Shown in pieces: positions 1 through 10,971 of a DNA stretch of 64,000 nucleotides. The stretch is from Tilletia caries (Eukaryota > Basidiomycota > Exobasidiomycetes > Tilletiales > Tilletiaceae). The stretch is from contig JALUTQ010000040.1 in assembly GCA_032718865.1 (NCBI GenBank), positions 186,001 to 250,000 of the forward strand, in the 5' to 3' direction. Made by a program: the position numbers and the translations under genes. The notes beneath the pieces were generated by a model. That model saw only the letters and a program-made list of their open reading frames with translations. It made no database searches and was not told the origin of the DNA. Positions within the stretch are counted from its first letter, which is position 1; each line of letters opens with the position of its first letter.

Positions 1-774
1 CCGGCTTACACTACATTCAGGAAACTACGCCACCACCAAAAAAACATCCTCGACCTTTCTTTTCCCGTCCGTCGGTCTCCTTCCCTGATCCAGGATCTCA
101 CCCCCACCCTTCATCTTCAACTTCTACATAAATTTGTTTAACCCTCCATCTTTTAAATCCACTCCATCTCTGCGCTCCCCCTGGCTCCTCACCTCGTCTC
201 GGTCCTACACCCTTCAATCTCTCTTGTCTCTCTTCCTCCCTCACCACATCTTCTCTGTCTGTCTGTCCGTCCTCTGGCTGTGGTTTTCTCACTCAAATCA
301 TATTCAGGCGGGGGTTATACTTCATTCATTCATTCCAGGAGCGGGGGGGGGGAAGTCTGACACCTCCACTCACGTCTTCGCGGTTCAGGAAAGCGGTTCG
401 GTTGTAACGGTTTCTTCGGGTTTCCCCATGATGGGCCGCGCGTGAAAGTCATTGGCCGGTTCCCTTTCGCGCCTCTGAAGTTACCTGGGCCATGCTCCCA
501 AATGCAAAGGGTGGAGGGACCCAAAGGTGGGTTGGATTGTCAAGGGCCGCCTCGCCCAAAGAGCAGGTTGGTGGGGTGAAGATAAAAGGTCGGACCATCC
601 CTCCAATGCCTCTCCAGCGTCGTCCGTCATCCAAAGGTGTGAGGAAGGGGGGGCGCTCGTCGTTTCCCGAGCCACGTCTGCGTTGTATGGAAGGTCGGAC
701 GGGGGACAGGCAGAGCGTAATAGGGAGGGTGTCGATCCGGGGGGTGTCCATATAACCTCGCCTTGCCCCACTTC
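1..774. other. Intergenic stretch, nothing recognised
   Basis: No reading frame here resembles a protein I know. The left 300 bases are pyrimidine-rich on the plus strand. The segment lies just past the stop codon of the minus-strand TGS1 gene, so part of it is probably its 3' untranslated region (inference). Confidence 0.5.
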
Positions 775-2758
775 TCACCCCGTCCACCCATCCCGCTCCG
801 GATCCCAAGCACTAGACAACTCGCCAAAGTACGCACAAACAGCCTTCAACCGGCCATTCAACCAACATTCCTCAAGATGGACGGGGCCCTGCTCGTACTT
901 CGTCTGTGGATTCGCCTCTGACGATGATGATGCTTCCGAGACGGAATCGACATCATCCTCATCCTCGTTTTCGTCTGTGGGTCGAACAGGCGTCCGCACG
1001 AGCGCAGCGATCTCGTCCAAGTCCACGTTCCGCGGGAGATACAGCGCGATATTCGTACCCCCCGTCGAAGCCAGCGCCGCCGCCGGCCCCGGCCCCGGCC
1101 TTTCCGCGTCCGTTGTCGTGGTGGCAGTGGAGGACGGGCTGGATGCGCACAGCGAGCGCGCGAGGGCGAAGAGTTCCGGGCCTGGGATGGGCTCGAGGCG
1201 GGTGAGGGAGTACGTGTTCGTGAAGGCGAGTTCGGGCGCTGTGCCGTGTGTGGCCCCGTTTGTGCCGACTGGGTTGACCCAGGGCGTCACTGTGATATCA
1301 CCGACGACCTCTCCCTCCTCCTCCTCCTCCAGCACAAGAACGTCCGCATCGTAGCCCCCTCCTCCTCCGTCCTCGCCGCCGGCCCCAACCTCCTCGTCAC
1401 CCTCATTATTGTCAACTTCAAGGAACCGACCGGTGAAAGCGACAGGAAGTCCGAGCTGCGCAGCAAGCGCAGCGTCGAGGCCGTCTGCCGATTTATCGGC
1501 GTCCATCCCATTCGAGACACTCCCGACGTGCCCTTCTTCTCCTTGCACTTTCTGCTCTGCGCGTCGCTGTTGTCTCCGGTTGCGCGCGTTGAGTTTCTTC
1601 GGGTCTTGTGGGAGGCCTGGGAGTGTTTTGGTTGGATTTGATCGATGGGTGGATCCTGATGGCTGGATGGGCTGTACGTATGTCGGACCGCCCCAGGGTG
1701 GTGACTGGGAGCGCAGAAGGAATACAGAAGATATCAGTACACTCTCCTTATGGAAGCGGGGCCGCACACCAATGCGCAGCATAGCAAAAACTCACCAAGA
1801 AGATGACGTCGAAATCGAGCAGCTCCGCGCCTTGCCATCGCGGATCAAGTTGTCGCTCTCCGCCCTCCTTCGACCCAGCACCATCCAACCGCGCCCTGCG
1901 ATGGGCCTCCGCAAACTCCCTCACATCCCCCGTAACAAACGTAATCCTCTCCTCCACCCCATAAATCCGTGCATTATGCCGCGCCATCTCCACCTTAACC
2001 GGATCAATCTCAACGGCGACGACCCTCTCGCACACTTTCGCGAACTGGATCGCGTTCCCCCCTGCCCCGCCGAAGGCGTCGAGGATGGTGTGCGAGCGAC
2101 AGCGTTCGGCGATGCGGGCTGCGATGGATTCGGGGGTGACGGAGAACCAGGAGGTGGCGTCGAGGGAGATTCCGGAGTCGTAGAGGGAGAAGAGGTCGTG
2201 TCTGCCGCGGAAGTATTTGCGCAGCTCGGGGGGGAGGTCGTGGTAGCGGGACAGGGCGAGTGGGTGGTGGAGTGGTGCTGGTGCTGACGGGGATCGGTTG
2301 TTTCGTTGCTTCTTCTGTGATAGCTGCTGCTCTTGCTCTTGTTCTTGCTGTTGCTGATATTGCTGTTGTTGCTGATGCTGATGCTGATGCTGATGCTGAT
2401 GCTCGATGGATACCCTCTGCTTCTTCCTGGGTGACTCCATCGCGGCCTCGTCCTCGCTCTCGTTCTCGCTGCTATCGTCCCCGTCCGAGTCTGACCCAGA
2501 ACCTGACTCCGACTTGGATCTCCACCCCGAGCGCACCGAGTCCGAGTCTGACCCTTCCGATGTCGATTGAGTTGTGCGCTTGGACTTCTCGATCGACCAG
2601 CGGGACTTCAGTGTCTGCGCTGGGCGACTGCTGCGGTCGGGTGTGCGTTTGGCTGCCACTTTCGCCGCTCTGCTGCTGACAGCACGCGAGCTGCTGCTGC
2701 TGCTGCTGCTGCCGCCGCCAGCGCTGACACCGTTGCCTTGCTTCCGTTTCCTTGCCAT
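775..2758 (-). CDS. TGS1: Trimethylguanosine synthase (snRNA/snoRNA cap hypermethylase)
   Basis: Two exons, 2758-1796 and 1704-775, give about 630 residues. The intron (1795-1705) has GTGAGT and CAG borders and joins ...DVIFL to SPPWGGP, the catalytic motif IV of TGS1 methyltransferases. Upstream in exon 1 are the S-adenosylmethionine-binding signatures LDAFGGAGGN and VVAVEID, and the segment KYFRGRHDLFSLYDSGISLD typical of this family. The enzyme dimethylates m7G caps of snRNA and snoRNA to the trimethyl form, in nucleus and nucleolus. The N-terminus is low complexity: poly-Ser, poly-Ala, a KR-rich NLS-like stretch, an acidic serine region and a His-Gln then Gln/Glu run. The C-terminal half after the catalytic motif is unusually long and acidic, with an RNRRQQRRAEQK patch. 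I took the start at MARKRKQ because it opens with a basic NLS-like peptide; a start 19 codons upstream is possible. Confidence 0.93.
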
Positions 2759-3410
2759 GTCTGAAGCTGAAGCGATGCGAGGGAAGGTGAGTCGGTGGTG
2801 GTGGATCTCCAGCACGTCCTTCGCATCGATTCCCGCTTCATCTCATCCGCCATCCGTGTCGCACAAAAATTTCTTATCTAATCTTATCAACTTTAAGAAG
2901 GTGCAGGGCGCAGGCTCGCACTTCGCAGCTTGGATTTCGGAAGCAGGCGGCTGCACAGCAGATGAAAGGAGATGCTGCCTGCTGCCAGCTTGCGAGCGAC
3001 TTGCGCATTCGGGAGCGACCCTGGTGACTGGTCAAAGCGGGATGTGAGCATGTGGAGAGGCGAGGCCAACCTTTCGGATTTTGATCTCGAGTCTCGACGG
3101 ATGCGAAACGTAACCGATGTTGGAGACATGCCGTGCTGTGATGTGGAAAAGATTTTGAAGTGGTCGATGTTGCGATGTTGGCAGCATAAATTACCGCCCT
3201 TTCTTGCGCCTGGCCAGCCACATCTATGGCACGAGCTGGAGAAGCCTGAAAAGGGGATGGTATTGTTCTGTAAAGGACAGCCGCGGCCCGCGCACATGAA
3301 GTTGAAGAGGAAAGTCAGTAGATTCTCCATCACCAGTGACTGGATCGACAAACACACCTTTGATCACCTGTGGGTTGTGGCCAATTGACGCCGACGTAGA
3401 AGGTAGTCAC
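2759..3410. other. Intergenic; right part belongs to a duplicated segment
   Basis: From about 2970 to 3410 the sequence closely matches 16600-17000, so it is the 3' flank of a duplicated gene (copy 1 at 3.4-6.2 kb, copy 2 at 17.0-19.1 kb). No convincing coding frame is shared between the two copies here, which fits a duplicated 3' untranslated region. Confidence 0.6.
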
Positions 3411-6190
3411 TCAAAATTGTCAGCCTGTGCAAAGTAATCATCGTCGCATGTGCTTCCTAAACGGGTCCCGCGGAGCGCCACATCCGTCTGTACTCACCGC
3501 GTCGTGCCATTCTGGCATATGCCCGCTCGCTTCTTGATCGTGGAGGAGGACACCCACCACCCCACCACGCGGAGGTAAGCGATAGGCAACTTGAGCATTC
3601 ATATGCGCGAGTGCACGCTGCCGGAGTTCATCCACTGACTGACGTGTCGCGGAGTCGGAAGCAGGTAAGCTGTGCTCGATTGCGAGAATGCAGAGAAGCA
3701 CGTCTCTGCACAGCCGACAGATGATGGCGGGAATGTCCCAATCCGAGTCCTCGTCGTCGTCTCCAGGCTTGGGCCAGGGCTCTTTCTCTGGCCATATGAT
3801 AGTGTCTCTGTGAGATTAGAAAAAGGACTCTTGAGACAAATGCTAAGGACGCACGCAGCAGGGCGAGGAAGGCTCCGAGCACTTACTGGTTCTGTACACA
3901 GTCCGCCTCTGCTGCATATCCCCAATGCTCGATCATGTCCATGACCCCATCCAACACATTCGAGCATGTCTCGACAGTTCGAGACGACGGATCGGCCAGC
4001 TGCGATATCAAGTGCTTTGACCAATCGATGATCACACTCTTGAGCTCGTGCGCGGCGTGGTACTGTCGACCCGTCCAGGAAAAGTTTACGTGAGCCCGCG
4101 AGCATCTGGACAAATTGAGCAGCGGAAGCAATGCGGCCACCCGTCACGACGTGAACTCACCAGGTCTTCCTTAGCATCAGCCGCTTCCTCCCATGGTTTA
4201 GACAAATCATGCTCCTCGCAGCGACCGTTCCGCTGCCGGCCGCAGGCGTAGCAGTCTTCGCTCTCCTCGCAGTTTGCATAGTGGCATGAAGCCTCTTCAA
4301 AATCGAGGCTCAACCGCTCTGCCCGGTCTTCAAAGCTAGCTGTTAGTGGGTCCGGATTCAATCGCTCCTCCAGCCGCTTTTGGTCCCGTAAAACCGTCTC
4401 GTGATCGTCTAGCATGGTCTGCAGCGACGTTTGCCACTCGACTTGATCGGCGGGGGACAACTTGTCCAACAAGCCTCCGATTCGAGTCATGAAGGCGGCC
4501 GTGCCGAGCCTGTGTGGCACGCGTTCGAAAACTTGCTGGAGAAGCTGCCCGGGTGCGCACCACCGGCTGGTCTCAAGTGGTTCTGAAGTATTGGAGGCTT
4601 TAGACTTGGGGAAGAGTTGGGGAATGATTGCGGAATAGTGGGGATGAGGAACTCAGAGAAGGCTTATGACTGAAGTATGGAACAACTCTACTGCATGTAA
4701 TGCTTCATGAAGACGTCCAGACTGAGAGTTCGGGAAGAGAAAGGTGTAAAATAGTTCGGGAAGACGTCCCAAAGAGCCGCTCCAGCGCACCCACAGAAAA
4801 ACCCTGGCACGTGACCTTGATAGAGTGATCATTCTTTGATCATCGCACGTCCGAGCAGCAGCCCACACCCCACACCCAGGATCCTCCTCCAAAACGACGC
4901 GACCCGGCGTTGCGAGAATTTCTGCCTTAGAGAATTTTCACCTTCTCACCCACTCACCCCGACCTTCTTCCACAGCCTCAGACCTCCGCTCACCATTCTT
5001 CATCCCCCATCCCGTACACCCGGGCAATAGGATGCGCATGCGCATCAGCACCCCAGCATCAGTGTCCTCCCTGCGCTCGCCCACAGCAGCACCAGCTTCT
5101 TCCCTAGCCCACCCACTCCCATCCGCACCCGCATCCGCCATCTGACTGACACTATCACTGATTTTTCACACCGCGTCACCGCCGTCTGACTACTCACTCA
5201 TCCTTCTCTTTTTCCAGAGCAGTCAGCACAGCTTGCCTTCGTCCTCTTCTCCTCCGGCGTTGACTGCTGACTTCCCTCTTCCCTTCGCCTCCGCTGATTT
5301 TTCTTCACACACCCTGTTCTCATGCGCAGATTTTTCTCTTTTTCTCGCACATTTTTTTCCCCCTCCCCCCCTCTCACCTCTGCGCTCCGTCCTCGTCCCG
5401 CCTACAGTCACAGCCCTCGAACAGACACGAACGCGCTGTGCCGGCTGGTTCAGTTCTCCTCTATCCTTGTTTTTGTTATGTATAATGTATGAGTAGTCAT
5501 TCACCGCATCGCGCATCGATCGATTCCTGCATACATATTTGTGGGCGTGATCGTGAAAGGAGGAGATCCTGAAAGTGGGGTTTCATAGGGACAGACACCT
5601 GAGAAGACTTGACCTAACCATTGCCCAAGCATTTGGGTAAGTCTTGGGGAAGTATTTGAGTCAACTATTTGGGAAGTCTTCCCGATGCGGCGATCGCCTT
5701 CGGGAAGACTTTGACTCTCGAGGCGGCCAATCATTGGGGAAGACTTGCCCCAACTATTGTGAAGACTTAAGAACAGCCGGTGGTGCGGATGCAGCATTTG
5801 ATGAGGTCGAAGTCGAAACGTCGGAAGCCGTGCTGAGTCGGGGATGCTTGCTTGTGGACTGAAGTGCATCCCCATCCGCGGGTCGCTTGCCAGAGGACGC
5901 CATCTGTTCAGGAAATGCTGAAGCGCACAGATGATAAGCTGACGATGGGAGGGAAAGGTGAGCGAAGGACAATATCAAGCTGGGGCCCCACCACCTCCAA
6001 TGAAGGCGTCCATCCCTCCGAGACGAGACGGGAGGCGAGCATGCAGCATGACAACTTGCACGGACATACTCACCAGTGCTCCAGGATGCTGGGGTGTGCA
6101 CAGAAGCGTTCCAGTTGCCTTTCGATGCGTTTTGACTTCGAGGACGTGCTGAGAACGTCCGAAGTCCGAACGTCTGGCTCCATCTCTTTT
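3411..6190 (-). pseudogene. Unrecognised duplicated multi-exon gene, copy 1, split by an insertion
   Basis: Read with copy 2 (17.0-19.1 kb) as a guide, the minus strand shows these exons: an upstream exon ending near 6079 at a GTGAGT donor; an exon starting at about 5904 (MASSGKRPADGD...) directly after a CAG acceptor; MTRIGGLLDKLSPADQ... to about 4162; ...DWSKHLISQLADPSSRT... to about 3888; WPEKEPWPKPG... to about 3497; and a five-residue end (ADNFE, stop 3411-3413). The exon of 5904 is interrupted between 5786 and 4557 by a 1.2-kb element with inverted ends. All other exons stay open and keep good splice sites. I do not recognise the family. Visible traits are a basic N-terminus, a DKLSPADQ.EWQTSL segment likely to be helical, and a conserved WP.KEPWPKPG plus RLPPRGG motif. 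Loss of function is inferred from the insertion. Confidence 0.6.
4557..5786. mobile_element. 1.23-kb insertion with 13-bp inverted ends
   Basis: Copy 2 of the host gene supplies the empty site: its CCCGGGTGC and the following GGGTGCAGC are adjacent there but lie 1230 bases apart here. The inserted DNA begins GCACCACCGGCTG and ends CAGCCGGTGGTGC, a perfect 13-bp inverted repeat. Repeats of a GGGGAAGAC-like motif in both orientations lie near both ends. The middle (4870-5500) is strongly pyrimidine-rich on the plus strand. No transposase is seen, so it is a non-autonomous element. The target duplication is ambiguous (possibly GTGC within the end). Confidence 0.7.
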
Positions 6191-6205
6191 CCATTTGGTT
6201 TTATC

Positions 6206-6496
6206 TATTGGCCGACCCCGGTCGGTACCCGACCCCTCTGAGTTACCCACTTTGACCGTCTCAGCAACGTACTTAATAAAGCGGGCTCAAATTTTGCATG
6301 GATGTCAAGGACGCCTGTACGCGTACTCATGCGAGATTTGAGGTCAATCGATGCAGAATTGCTGTTGAAAGTAAGGGAGGAGCCGTTTTCTTTGGCTTAA
6401 AGAGGCGAAAAGTGGAAGTCTTTGTGGTTTTAGAGCTCTGACTGCTCTAGTGCCGGGGTCGGCCCGTCGACCTTAACCGACCGGGGTCGGCCAATA
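6206..6496. mobile_element. TA-target MITE with 18-bp perfect inverted ends
   Basis: The body starts TTGGCCGACCCCGGTCGG at 6208 and ends with its exact reverse complement at 6494. TA dinucleotides at 6206-6207 and 6495-6496 are the target duplication, and the flanking C and G extend the symmetry. A second CCGACCCC/GGGGTCGG pair lies just inside. At about 290 bp with no coding frame it fits a Tc1/mariner-like MITE. It sits just upstream of the first exon of the duplicated gene copy 1. Confidence 0.85.
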
Positions 6497-6869
6497 GACA
6501 CGTCCTTTCCATTTTGCAGCGTTTAGCGTTTCCAAAAGCGCTTTCAGTTCGAAAATTCGGGCCCGTTACCGCGAAGGTTTCTCACATCTCACCTGGAGAA
6601 CGCAAAACAAACGTCCACCATGCGGATCCAGTTGTGTACATGGCTCCCTTTTCCCCAGCCCGCCGACTTCCATGTTGCAGACCGCAGTACCCCGTCCACG
6701 GCCAGCAGCTGCCTTTCGATCGCCTGATCCGAAGTAAAAGGGCGGACCAGGTGGTAGTCGGTAACGCTAGACACGCCCCGTAGCTTCACTCTTCAGCCCT
6801 TTGCCTTCTGACTCTCCTCCTCATGCTTCAGAAATACGTGCCACTTGAGCTCTAAACAGAAGCTAAAGA

Positions 6870-6876
6870 TATAAAG
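6870..6876 (+). promoter_or_regulatory. TATA-like box
   Basis: TATAAAG lies about 105 bases before the ATG at 6977 and 150 before the one at 7023, followed by a pyrimidine-rich leader. It plausibly serves the small secreted-protein candidate that follows. Confidence 0.4.
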
Positions 6877-7022
6877 AGGGCTTTCAGGCTCCTCTAAGAC
6901 GGCTGATGTTTCTTTCCTTTTACTTACATCACTCTGCTTCCTTCCTCTGTCCACCTTCCTTTCCATTCCGTCCAGGATGTCCTTTCATTCAAATCTGAAC
7001 AGGACCTACTCCGGCGATATTG

Positions 7023-7319
7023 ATGTTCGTCTTTATCCTAATCACTCTAGCTACAGCGACACTGTCTATCGCACCGGCCCAGGATGGCCCCTTGGAGGCA
7101 CGCGAGTGCACGATACAATGCGGTGGACGGATCGTTGTCTCCAGCCTCGTCGAGACCAGTACCACTAACAAGTGGCTCCGACCTTCAATAATCCCGCTAA
7201 AGGCATTCTGGCTGCAGATTGTCTCCTCTTTCTCTCAGTCTCTCAATACTCTTGATTCTAACCTTTGTTCCAACGTCCTTAGCACGACGACCTCCAAGAC
7301 CGAGAGTGGCCGAAGATGA
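7023..7319 (+). CDS. Putative small secreted protein
   Basis: From the ATG at 7023 the frame opens MFVFILITLATATLSIAPAQ, a good signal-peptide-like stretch, then a possible Kex2-type site (EAR) and a short ECTIQC cysteine pair. About 98 residues if unspliced; an intron in the second half is possible, since that part is Ser/Thr-rich without clear character. A TATA-like box lies upstream. No family is recognised. It is the first of two neighbouring secreted-protein candidates on this strand (the next at 7694). Confidence 0.4.
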   Translation: MFVFILITLATATLSIAPAQDGPLEARECTIQCGGRIVVSSLVETSTTNKWLRPSIIPLKAFWLQIVSSFSQSLNTLDSNLCSNVLSTTTSKTESGRR

Positions 7320-7553
7320 CCGCTCCCTTGAATCCGGCACTTCCATAACTTTTTCTCACCCATCGTTCCCTCCTCATCACTTCATTCACCCGGCCGTGGC
7401 CAAGGTTTTTTTTTTCGTGCCTTCTGCTGGCGTGACGACCTGGATGATCCGATGTCGCCTCTCGATTTCTTTGTGGCCGGTGATCGGTCAATCGGTGCAC
7501 CCGGGGCAGCGTGAACCTTGAAGATGGCAATCATGGTTGATACCGGTGCAAGG

Positions 7554-7561
7554 TATAAAAG
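7554..7561 (+). promoter_or_regulatory. TATA box
   Basis: TATAAAAG in the context GGTATAAAAGGAGC, 133 bases upstream of the ATG at 7694. The same GGTA(T/C)AAAAGG context recurs at 10825, 12133 and 12383, before neighbouring genes. Confidence 0.6.
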
Positions 7562-7693
7562 GAGCGCAATTACTGACCCAATCCCTTCGCTCACACTTCC
7601 TCACCCCACTCCCCGTTTTCTTCTTCCCAGCTCGCCTGTGCCGTGCACTGTCACCAACACACTTCGTATCCACTTATCAAGCCCAGACAAGCA

Positions 7694-8246
7694 ATGTTCT
7701 ACCCTCGCCTTCTCCTCATCGGCCCCTTCCTCCTTCTCGCCACACTGGCCAAGTCGGCACCTCTGCCGGATCCCTCCTGCGCTTCCTGCCCGATGCTGTC
7801 TCCGGCGTCCAGTGTGAGTTCCTCCCTCCGAATGTTCAGGTTGTTTTGGATTGCGCCATTGACCAGCCGATTGTTTTCGTTGATTGAGGGTTGCAGCTCA
7901 AGGTCCGCACAGGACCATTAATCTCAGGCGAAGCGGAAGGGGATGTCAAACTGTTTGCAACACTACGCAGTGAGTTTTCACATACGTCAGCATAAGTGAG
8001 GCATATACAAGATCTGACAATTTAAATCTGCCCTTCATCTGCTGTGTTGACGAGGGAGCAGAGCTCTTTATTGACAATTTCACAAAGGCCAAGTCGGCGG
8101 CGTGGGAGATAGCCCTCCATTCCGAGAATCTTTCGCCTGAGCAGCAGGAAGTTATCAAGGAGCTGGAGCAGTACGCAGAAAAAGTCGGTGGGACGGTCAA
8201 AGATTACAGCATGCGCATCGAGGAATTGAAAAATGTGCGACCCTGA
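7694..8246 (+). CDS. Small secreted protein, about 125 residues
   Basis: Three exons fit well: 7694-7813, 7897-7969 and 8062-8246, with GTGAGT donors and GCAG acceptors and matching phases. The product opens MFYPRLLLIGPFLLLATLAK, a typical signal peptide with a cleavage region at SAP. It is followed by a short CASC motif, and the mature part is mostly charged and probably helical (KSAAWEIALHSENLSPEQQE; EELKNVRP at the end). No family is recognised. With its signal peptide, small size and TATA promoter it looks like a secreted effector-like or cell-surface protein (inference). Confidence 0.7.
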
Positions 8247-8650
8247 TGCTGGACGTTGTCGGGGCAAATGGGTCGCGGCTACCTGTGGGCATTTTATGTC
8301 AAGCGCTCGTCAGGCGTGACTTTTCTACTTCAAATCAAACATACTCTCACCAGCTCCATCGTTCTGCTTCATGGCCTCAAATGATTGTCTGTTCTGAGGA
8401 TCATGGAGATGTCAGCAAAGCGAACGTTCGCCAGAAGTTCTATCATATAGGCCTGACAGGGGACATACATAGCGAGAAGGAGGCAACTGCAGTTATCATA
8501 TGAATGTGTATCTCCCTTGTAAGCTGTGATGTGGACTTGTCGAGGAGAGGAGCGGTGGGTTAAACACAGACACCAGTCGAAACGTCCTTTTTAGTCTTTG
8601 TGATCATCGATTATCTTCAATCGACCTCGTCTGGATCAGCGACTGCATAC
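8247..8650. other. Intergenic, nothing recognised
   Basis: Space between the small secreted protein (plus strand) and a weak coding region on the minus strand. I see no RNA gene or repeat here. Confidence 0.5.
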
Positions 8651-8657
8651 ATTTGTT

Positions 8658-10150
8658 CTATGGCGAGGTCGAAGGGGAAGGAGCGACCTCGCCTGCTGCG
8701 TCGCACAGGAGAAGTAGGTGATGCTCGCAGATCTCCATCCGATGCCCAGTCATACTCTCCTTCTCCTTCGACCTGCCATACCACTGCTGCTGCACTTGCA
8801 CGACAGGACCGGCGCTGATGCCGATAGTTTGAATCTTCTCTGAAGGGGTGAGAACATGACTGTGCGGGTGGTTGATCGGCACAAAGGAACCAATCAAAGG
8901 AATCTGCAGTAGAATCTCCGCAGTTTCGTCGTCTTCAATCTTCGCTGCGCTGGCCCCTACTGCGCGCACTCGCATCATCGCATCCTCGCCCGCTCGAAGA
9001 CCATTGGCTTCGGCTTCCTTCTCGCCCGGCGAGCCCACGAGGCCGAACCACGTGTCTATGACCGCTGTCCTTTCAGTCTCGTCCTTAGCTCGATCCAGAA
9101 AACGCGTTTGTTCGATCCTCGATTTCTGGAGGTTCAAAGGGGACGAGAGAGCAAGCACGAGGCAAGGGTGCGGGAGAGGAGGAAGTAGAACGGCAATGAC
9201 TAGCGAATTTTCACTCTAGAATGGTTCTGGATGTACTGTCTGTAGCAATAGCATGTTTCGGTTAAGGGCAGGTCAGTGAGTGCTCTGAGCTTGGGCGTCT
9301 CAAGAACGTTCTGTAATGCTCACAAATCGAAGATACCGATCGTTTCCGAGATGATGCCTGCAAAACTAAGACTGCGTGTCAACGAAACATTCTATAGCGG
9401 ACGCGCTGCGGTACACTCACCGACAATGAGTAGCTCATTGAAAATTGTGGCAAGGAAGGCGGCCGCGCTTGCTACGTGCTGACTACTGTGCTTGCTGTAT
9501 TGCCTGTTGAGCGTATCTGACAGGAGGAAGTAAAAGATCAAGTACAGCTGAGACAAGCACAGTACAATTGAGAGTGTCAGCCGAGCTCGAATGCAAGAGT
9601 TGCCCGTGAACAGGTGTCCGAGACCAAGAAAGCTACTCTGCAAATGCTGCGACCGTGTGGTGCCTCAATGCGGCGTTGGGCTTTCAGGGATGCAGGAGTC
9701 AGTAGGTGTACCTTCTGCCTGAGCATGAATCTGCGAAAGACGGCATGGGTCGAACAGAGGAAGAGGAAGAGGAAATGAGGAAGGCGGTCAAGTGATGCCC
9801 GATGCCCAACCGTGGGAAAGCAGCAACGCATGATCGGATGATCATGACTCCAACCGTAACCACCTCCAACTCTTCCTTCCTCAGCCATCGCCATAAGCAT
9901 CCAGAGGACGTAGACCGAACGCTTTCTGCAACCGCGTGATTTTCCTGGACCTCCTCATCCTAATTTCATCTCAAGTTGATTGACAGTCGGCTGAGATTGC
10001 CAATCAGTGAGCGTGTGCATTGTGAAGACAGTGGACTCAGAACTGAATTGTATCTGAGACACAGCGGGTGCGGGTGTCAGAATTTTCTTCCACATCCACC
10101 TCTCTAGACTGCGCACGGTGAAGGCGCGGGTCGGTAGGAAATAAATCACT
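8658..10150 (-). CDS. Possible multi-pass membrane protein, exon structure uncertain
   Basis: The minus strand shows several hydrophobic open segments separated by plausible introns: DRLPHFLFLFLCSTHAVF near 9780, LTLSIVLCLSQLYLIFYFLL near 9550, and an alanine-rich HVASAAAFLATIFNELLIVG ending in a GTGAGT donor at about 9421. A short exon IISETIGIFDL follows after a TTTTGCAG acceptor at about 9357. The open stretch 9158-8658 may be the tail or a separate frame. I cannot join these with confidence and recognise no family. Confidence 0.3.
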
Positions 10151-10677
10151 GATTCGAGTCCGGGCGTATTCTGTACTGGCTGTGTCCTGTGAGGTGTTCT
10201 GGTGGTCCTTGAGCTGGAGGCAGGGGCAGTGTGTAGTGCTTACGGTCGCCCGACATTTGACCCGTTTCCCTGAGCATGCACAGACCTGATCTCATGCTCC
10301 TGCGCTCCTCCCTCCCTCCCTCCCACAGTTCGCCCCTCTTCGCCCCTCCAGCCATCCCTCTCGGTTGACACTGAATCGAGGACGGGCGACCCCGTGTGCT
10401 CCTCTTCCTTTTCACGCTCCACTAAGTGCACGGTCCGCTTCGACTGACGGATTTTCGAAGGAGCACCGCGCACCGCGCTCAGCTGTGAACGCGAAAGAGA
10501 TGTCAGCCCTGCGGCCTGCATCCAGCAGGCACGGTCCCGTTCCGACACTCAATACTTCTGCAAGATGCGAAATGGCTCGCAACTTGCGGAGCGCTCCTTC
10601 ACTCTGACTTCCCCAACTGACCTTCTGCACCATAGCCCTTACAGTATTCAGCTCGAGATATAGAGGTGATATGCGGG
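10151..10677. other. Intergenic, weak coding signal only
   Basis: Minus-strand open segments exist between 10150 and 10760 but show no motif, no start context and no conserved feature I can name. Confidence 0.4.
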
Positions 10678-10745
10678 CCGCCTCTGTTGAGGCTCCCCTC
10701 CTATACATCAAAGTCATCGAACAGGACGGGGCATACCAGACGGGG
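10678..10745 (+). repeat. Diverged repeat, left copy
   Basis: The block CTGTTGAGGCTCCCCTCCTA through CAGACGGGGC resembles 11845-11912 (CTGCTGAGGCTTCCCTCATA through CAGACGGGGT). The two copies flank the Lys-rich secreted-protein gene in direct orientation. Confidence 0.5.
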
Positions 10746-10824
10746 CCTGCCCAGTAAGGCACACGCGCCTGGAGTGTGAAGGGGTACGAAGACCCTCTCG
10801 ATCACGTAGGCATGCAGGCGAAGG

Positions 10825-10832
10825 TACAAAAG
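10825..10832 (+). promoter_or_regulatory. TATA-like box
   Basis: TACAAAAG in the context AAGGTACAAAAGGGC, 147 bases before the ATG at 10972, followed by a CT/CA-rich leader. It resembles the boxes at 7554, 12133 and 12383. Confidence 0.5.
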
Positions 10833-10971
10833 GGCCGCATCACTCCGCTGTCTGGTGCTCGTTTGTCACTGCACTCATCCCACTCATCATACAGGACAGC
10901 TCTCGCCATCTCGCTCTTTCCTCTCTCACTCACTCATAACACTCACACTCACACCCACCCGTTCCGTCAAG

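Noticed and set aside
7380..7680. Minus-strand frames upstream of the small secreted protein
   Set aside because: They overlap the TATA box and leader and show no features.
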